This document shows positions 8,401 through 10,929 of a stretch of DNA of 10,929 nucleotides, in pieces; position 1 is the stretch's first letter; every line of letters begins with the position of its first letter. The notes under the pieces are model-generated. The model saw only the letters and a list, made by a program, of their open reading frames with translations, was not told where the DNA came from and did no database searches. The translations under genes were made by a program, and so were the position numbers. This DNA is from Candidatus Gerdarchaeota archaeon (lineage in GTDB: Archaea > Asgardarchaeota > Heimdallarchaeia > JABLTI01), in assembly GCA_016839405.1 (NCBI GenBank), contig JAEOUJ010000057.1, positions 1-10,929 of the forward strand, in the 5' to 3' direction.

Positions 8401-9065
8401 ATGATTTTATACTCAAGCATTTTTGGTACATAACCCTCTTGCATTCTTTGAAAATTCTCTTTATAATAATCAGCAAAATCAGGATGGATTATTTTTTGGA
8501 TGAAATTCGGATTATCATACCATTCTTTTGTTGTATAACCACTAAGTTCCTCTATAAAATTATCAACTAACGAAAACTTACCAGAAGGTAAATCCATTTT
8601 AAGAAAGCCACGTACTCTTTCAGCCAATTTGTGATACATTTCATCTAAATCAGAAACTTCCTTTTCAAGTTTTATTCTTTGATCTCGTTCTGCAACTTCT
8701 CGCAGAGCCCTTTTAATAGCAGGAACTAAGCGTTCCATTCGGGATTTTAATACATAATCTACAGCTCCTTTTTGTAGAGCTTCAATAGCTAACTCTTCTC
8801 CTAGAACTGCTGAAACTAAAATAAAAGGAATATTTAGGTTCAAATCTTGTGTTAGTTTTAATGCAGAGAGTCCATCAAAGGAAGGTAAACTATAATCAGC
8901 TAATATAACATCTATTTCTTTTTCTTTTAATGCTGAAAGAAATGCTTCTTTATTGTCTACACTAAACATATTGAAATCAAAATCTTCCAGTATTAGTATT
9001 TCTTTTACTAATTCTACATCGATTTTGTTATCCTCTAAGTGTAAGATATTTAGCTTTTTACTCAT
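5475..9065 (-). CDS. Receiver-PAS/GAF multi-domain sensory protein without output domain (paralog 2)
   Basis: The protein has 1196 residues and is a paralog of the downstream gene product. Its receiver domain (4-123) has the same key residues at the same positions: E11, D12, D57 (ILADYSLP), S85 and K107. A coiled-coil-like linker (124-158) is followed, at approximate positions, by PAS (162-262, with RWWLQFN), PAS (263-377), PAS (382-500), GAF (505-668), PAS (675-793), PAS (797-912), GAF (917-1080) and a terminal PAS (1085-1196). The third PAS, with GYTKEELEGKRKWTDF and a late YHKKRR, is a sub-type common in methanogen and deltaproteobacterial sensor kinases and differs from its positional counterpart in the paralog. 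No kinase, DNA-binding or cyclic-nucleotide output domain is seen, and no membrane segment. It is probably a cytosolic phospho-receiver that integrates several signals and passes them on by protein contacts; a separate histidine kinase must donate the phosphate. The ATG at 9063-9065 directly precedes the receiver fold, and no upstream in-frame extension is needed. It is the first gene of the minus-strand pair and is divergent from the creatininase-family gene. Confidence 0.9.
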   Translation of the reverse strand: MSKKLNILHLEDNKIDVELVKEILILEDFDFNMFSVDNKEAFLSALKEKEIDVILADYSLPSFDGLSALKLTQDLNLNIPFILVSAVLGEELAIEALQKGAVDYVLKSRMERLVPAIKRALREVAERDQRIKLEKEVSDLDEMYHKLAERVRGFLKMDLPSGKFSLVDNFIEELSGYTTKEWYDNPNFIQKIIHPDFADYYKENFQRMQEGYVPKMLEYKIIQKEGIVRWWLQFNIGAYDFNQKLISISIVIIDNTETKESYLKYQALFENALVGMFRSDIKTGEIFDANETMANIFDCLSIEEFKRFSAKEFYPDEKIRDDMLNKIKTNGFVKGHQMQLRTKKKRLIWVSLSAKIYREEDFIEGIMIDITKQIETQQELTKREHELEEIFEHKGTATLIIEEDMTVAKCNHQLEVLAGYTKEELEGKRKWTDFIYHEDLQRMTEYHKKRRIMEDGAPSVYECRLLNKSGAIVYAEVTVGLIPDSKRSVASLRDITEEKRAKLTLERDRIIFKLIAEAAVHSTEIRDMCQIVLKGLIEQMGFDSGSIRIYYENDRMLKSMASYGLDEGSKQMLGFISIDGKELPLTQFLGKEIFAPNVHEHEFLKKTDIYSRYKYQSFISWPIYNANKKFLGSIQIGSYEIKDIPLDDKLFFENFSSIFATAIERKMADDALRESESQYRILVESLPISLGVIIQQNNEIKYASRTIFNMFKIESIKDIIGVNPLQFFSDKNQIINQINTLYESKDKKTIFFETKLIRATKEEFPAEIFVTLTAFRGEPAIQLMIWEVTERKAIEQQRRMLVNIVDNSKEVVISATKEGKIIYANSPIEDVFGYTPNEVIGQSISVLAPPGGEQLQQNLINSIPEIGKTTFEGVRKHKNGSLIPVIVTLSAITDQESNTTMINAVIVDISNMKKLEATLKDRSYELEALNKVISAGYLARSMDELLDFTLTTVLNSLDFNGGAIYLVDDKTERAILRRSLGMSSQFISEAKTLAVTNKAFKNLFLNGKSIFVDEYQQRSEGHKNMGIHTLIGVPFFSKQKVIGGLFLSKKEKSSITKDDLNTLESIGREMGTAIAKMQAEEELIISQKHLQNIFDSLDEFLIIFDSQTGQILNVNRKAQNDLGYIQKSLLQMTIFDIINDSLEKAKKSLQNILISKEKIGKLAFKQITGKKLLVNLEFSIVKSLDREIIIARSNNS

Positions 9066-9182
9066 AGTTTGAACACTCTATTTTTTAGATTAGTGTAATT
9101 TCAAATTAAGTGAATATTTTGATACAGTTTAAGCTAATTTAATCATTACTTTATTAATAAAGATATAAAATTAAATCGCTGG

Positions 9183-9196
9183 TGGCAATTTTGCCA
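9183..9196. promoter_or_regulatory. Perfect inverted repeat TGGCAA-TT-TTGCCA (candidate operator)
   Basis: Two perfect 6-bp arms separated by two bases stand out as a GC-richer island in an otherwise AT-rich spacer. The element overlaps the start site expected from the TATA-like box at 9163-9171, a classic position for a repressor site. The loop is too short for a good RNA hairpin, and no T-run follows, so a terminator is unlikely. No regulator can be assigned. Confidence 0.35.
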
Positions 9197-9240
9197 AAAA
9201 AGTATTTAATTTACAAGGAAAAGATGCTCTTGATAATCAA

Positions 9241-9249
9241 TTATAAAAT
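9241..9249 (+). promoter_or_regulatory. TATA-like box for the creatininase-family gene
   Basis: TTATAAAAT is centred about 23 bases ahead of the ATG at 9268. Archaeal TATA boxes lie about 26 bases before the transcription start, so the start would fall on or next to the ATG. A weak AAGGT (9256-9260) seven bases before the ATG could instead serve as a ribosome-binding site on a longer transcript from the upstream TATA-like element. Confidence 0.35.
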
Positions 9250-9267
9250 AACAAAAAGGTTCTACTA

Positions 9268-10023
9268 ATGAAGACAATTAAAACTCAAGAAATGAATTGG
9301 GTAGATATTCAAGAAGCTATTAAAACTGGATACAAATCAATAATTATTGCTGTAGGTTCAATAGAGCAACATGGCCCTCACCTACCAACAATAACTGATA
9401 CTTTGATAGGTGATGTGATTGCACACGAAATAGCATTAAAAATGGGCAAAACACTTCAAGGACCAACTATTTCAATTGGTTGCTCAGATCACCATCTAAG
9501 TTTCCCTGGCACTATTTCACTAAAGAAAGAAACACTCAAATCAATTATCATTGATTATACAAATAGCTTAATTAGACATGGTTTTAAAAACATCATATAT
9601 TTTCCAAGTCATGGAGGAAATTTTGAAATCGTAGCTGAAGCTATCTCAATTTTACAAAATGAAAACCCAGAAATTAATATTTTTGGTTATACAGATTTTT
9701 ATGGATTCATTGATATTATCCATAAATGTTCAATTGAATCTGGAAAGACAGCTGAAGAATCTGGTGCACATGCAGGAGAAAATGAAACATCGTTAATATT
9801 GGCCATAAGGGAAGATTTGGTTAATAAAAAAAGATACTCTCCTGGATTTACAGGTTTATTTGGAGAAAAAGAAGGAGAAATTGTAATATCTAAAGGTATG
9901 AAAGCCCTGACTGAAAATGGTATTCTAGGCGATCCAAGAAGAGCGTCAATTAAAAATGGCAGAACATATTTATCAAAAATTGTAGACCATTTATCAGAGC
10001 AATTCAAAGAAAAACTTGCCTAA
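9268..10023 (+). CDS. Creatininase-family metal-dependent amidohydrolase
   Basis: The protein has 251 residues, the usual length for this family. It has the family's N-terminal signature GSIEQHGPHLP followed by TDT, giving likely metal ligands E33, H35 and D44. The central SHGGN motif supplies H115, and HAGENETS supplies E171. The late G-x-x-GDPRRAS followed by NGR is also typical. Members are cytosolic, usually oligomeric enzymes with a two-metal site (Zn or Mn) that hydrolyse amide bonds. Characterised ones include creatininase, the archaeal formamide hydrolase ArfB of flavin/F420 precursor synthesis, and the MftE peptidase of mycofactocin maturation. No mycofactocin or riboflavin genes are in view, so I do not choose among these. 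The ATG at 9268 directly precedes the conserved fold, and a TATA-like box sits about 23 bases upstream. The HAD gene follows on the same strand after 99 bases. Confidence 0.92.
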   Translation: MKTIKTQEMNWVDIQEAIKTGYKSIIIAVGSIEQHGPHLPTITDTLIGDVIAHEIALKMGKTLQGPTISIGCSDHHLSFPGTISLKKETLKSIIIDYTNSLIRHGFKNIIYFPSHGGNFEIVAEAISILQNENPEINIFGYTDFYGFIDIIHKCSIESGKTAEESGAHAGENETSLILAIREDLVNKKRYSPGFTGLFGEKEGEIVISKGMKALTENGILGDPRRASIKNGRTYLSKIVDHLSEQFKEKLA

Positions 10024-10122
10024 AGGAGTTACTTTTTATTTGAAACATGAATAAAGACATTTAAGGTAGATAAATTCTAATTCATTTAAAATAAAATAAT
10101 TATTATTTAAATTGGGCTTAAA
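10024..10122 (+). promoter_or_regulatory. Spacer with T-run and candidate promoter before the HAD gene
   Basis: Just after the creatininase-family stop, a short T-run (10033-10037, within a T-rich stretch to 10041) could terminate transcription. Farther on, the A/T stretch TTTAAAATAAAATAAT (about 10086-10101) is TATA-like at a distance that would start transcription close to the ATG at 10123. An AGGAG (10024-10028) right after the stop has no start codon at a usable distance. No gene is seen here. Confidence 0.3.
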
Positions 10123-10929
10123 ATGAATCCTAGAAAAATTAGAAAGAAATCAATTTGTAATGATAAAACATCTAATGATCAAATAAAAGCTGTCATATTT
10201 GATTTTGATGGTGTGCTTTCATCGTTTTATGTACGTATTGCTGGCCCAATAGTAAGTGCTGCCAAATACCTTAAACCTGATATAACAGAGAAGCAAATAG
10301 CTGATAGTACTTTACTCATTTTGTCTAATGTATCATCTTTAGATAAACAACCAATTAGATTTGATGTGTTTAAATTTGGTTTTAATGTAGCAAAAAGTTT
10401 AGGATTATCTAATTTTCAAGCTTTAAAATTTATTCTTGCTGGTATGATAGCTTATCTAAAATCTAGAAAGAGAATTGTCCCAAAAACAGGTGTAAGAGAA
10501 GTTCTACGTGAATTATTGGCTCAAGAATTTAAAGTGATTTTAGTAACAAATACTAGTAAGAAAGTTATTGATGTAGCAAAAGAAAAAATACCTGAATTAA
10601 AATCATTCGATTTAATATTAACTCGAGATGAAATTAAAACTATAAAACCAAACGCTAAAGGATTTCTTGATGCAATGAAAAAATTAGGTTTGGAAGCAAA
10701 TGAAGTTGTAACGATTGGAGATCAGGCAAGTGATATAATCGCAGGAAAACGTGCAGGTATAAAAACTATTGCGATTTATCACAAATCATTAGATTATCTT
10801 AGAGCTCCTTTAATTGAACAAAATCCAGATTTTATTATAAAAGATATCCGCCAATTGCCTAACTTACTTCGATTTTTAAGAGACTGTATAATTGAAGATA
10901 TAAGATCAACAATTGATTTAACTGAAAAA
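10123..10929 (+). CDS. HAD-superfamily hydrolase (C-terminus beyond the window)
   Basis: An open frame of 269 codons begins at the ATG 10123-10125 and reaches the window end without a stop. All four HAD motifs are present. Motif I is FDFDGVL, with nucleophile D27 and acid/base D29. Motif II is VTNTS with T142. Motif III is K175 in IKPN. Motif IV is TIGDQASDI with D200 and D204. The segment between motif I and motif II (about 35-120) is mainly helical in character and fits a C1-type cap, as in phosphoglycolate phosphatase and beta-phosphoglucomutase relatives. Such enzymes are cytosolic Mg-dependent phosphatases or phosphomutases; the substrate cannot be read from sequence. A basic lead of about 20 residues (PRKIRKK and following) precedes the fold, so a later start is possible, though no in-frame Met lies between M1 and motif I. 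The catalytic core is complete at about residue 225; what lies beyond residue 269 is unknown. Confidence 0.88.
   Translation, partial: MNPRKIRKKSICNDKTSNDQIKAVIFDFDGVLSSFYVRIAGPIVSAAKYLKPDITEKQIADSTLLILSNVSSLDKQPIRFDVFKFGFNVAKSLGLSNFQALKFILAGMIAYLKSRKRIVPKTGVREVLRELLAQEFKVILVTNTSKKVIDVAKEKIPELKSFDLILTRDEIKTIKPNAKGFLDAMKKLGLEANEVVTIGDQASDIIAGKRAGIKTIAIYHKSLDYLRAPLIEQNPDFIIKDIRQLPNLLRFLRDCIIEDIRSTIDLTEK

Larger units (their letters stand above)
9066..9267. promoter_or_regulatory. Divergent promoter region between the signalling pair and the creatininase-family gene
   Basis: These 202 AT-rich bases hold no credible complete gene. Toward the right are two archaeal-type TATA-like elements. One is ATATAAAAT at 9163-9171, which would place a start site near 9193. 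The other is TTATAAAAT at 9241-9249, which would place the start almost on the ATG at 9268 and give a leaderless transcript. Toward the left, the minus strand has an A/T-rich CTAAAAAATAG around 9080-9090, a weak TATA candidate for the signalling gene. An inverted repeat at 9183-9196 is described separately. Confidence 0.4.

Noticed and set aside
1212..9065. Histidine kinase identity for the two long proteins
   Set aside because: Proteins with many PAS and GAF domains are often kinases, but I see no H-box histidine motif and no N, G1 or G2 ATP-binding boxes anywhere in either sequence.
9175..9246. A 23-codon open stretch (beginning IAGGNFAKK, ending DNQL before TAA) that reads like protein
   Set aside because: It follows a stop codon, has no start codon and is too short to identify. 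It could be a remnant of a lost gene, but chance cannot be excluded, and the same bases contain the inverted repeat and a TATA-like box.
9699..10007. Minus-strand open frame of 102 codons inside the creatininase-family gene
   Set aside because: It is antisense to a gene with all family motifs, and its translation shows no recognisable motif.
10022..10061. AAAGGAG after the creatininase-family stop, with an ATG at 10047-10049
   Set aside because: The ribosome-binding-like sequence is about 18 bases from the ATG, and the frame has only five codons before a stop. It may be a vestigial site but supports no gene.
1..10929. tRNA, rRNA, CRISPR array, insertion sequence or attachment site
   Set aside because: The spacers are short and AT-rich, with no cloverleaf-like GC-rich segment, no regular repeat-spacer array, no transposase-like frame and no matching terminal inverted repeats.

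Overview
The window is AT-rich and carries five coding regions plus a fragment of a sixth. It most likely comes from an archaeon, and an Asgard-type (Loki-/Heimdall-like) lineage is my best guess. The reasons are the low G+C, TATA-like boxes a short way ahead of start codons with little or no leader, a ribbon-helix-helix (RHH) regulator, and very long REC/PAS/GAF proteins whose GAF and PAS sub-types resemble those of methanogens and related archaea. No rRNA, tRNA or marker gene is present, so the lineage is an inference.

Left part (1-1206): the N-terminus of a membrane protein, possibly an ABC exporter, leaves the window on the minus strand. A 153-bp divergent intergenic region follows, with three TCATACA repeats. 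Then comes a plus-strand gene for a 294-residue protein made of two copies of an RHH-like module followed by an unrecognised domain.

Centre (1212-9065): two long minus-strand genes lie in tandem and dominate the window. They encode paralogous proteins of 1384 and 1196 residues. Each begins with an intact response-regulator receiver domain (E11, D12, D57, S85 and K107 in both) and continues as a chain of six PAS domains with three or two GAF domains. Neither has a histidine kinase, DNA-binding, GGDEF or other recognisable output domain. The ends of the two proteins match each other well; the middle differs, with an extra GAF in the downstream paralog and a different PAS sub-type at the third PAS position. 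They look like phosphorylation-responsive sensory hubs that must act through protein contacts.

Right part (9066-10929): a divergent 202-bp intergenic region contains a perfect 6+6 inverted repeat and two TATA-like boxes. It leads to a creatininase-family metal-dependent amidohydrolase (251 residues) and then a HAD-superfamily hydrolase that runs off the window end. These look like housekeeping or metabolic genes, with no evident link to the signalling pair.

The most interesting points are the output-less tandem REC-PAS-GAF pair with a shuffled middle, the internally duplicated RHH protein, and a 13-bp motif (12 of 13 identical) shared by the upstream regions of the RHH gene and of the downstream signalling gene. 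That motif hints that the RHH protein or another factor may co-regulate them.
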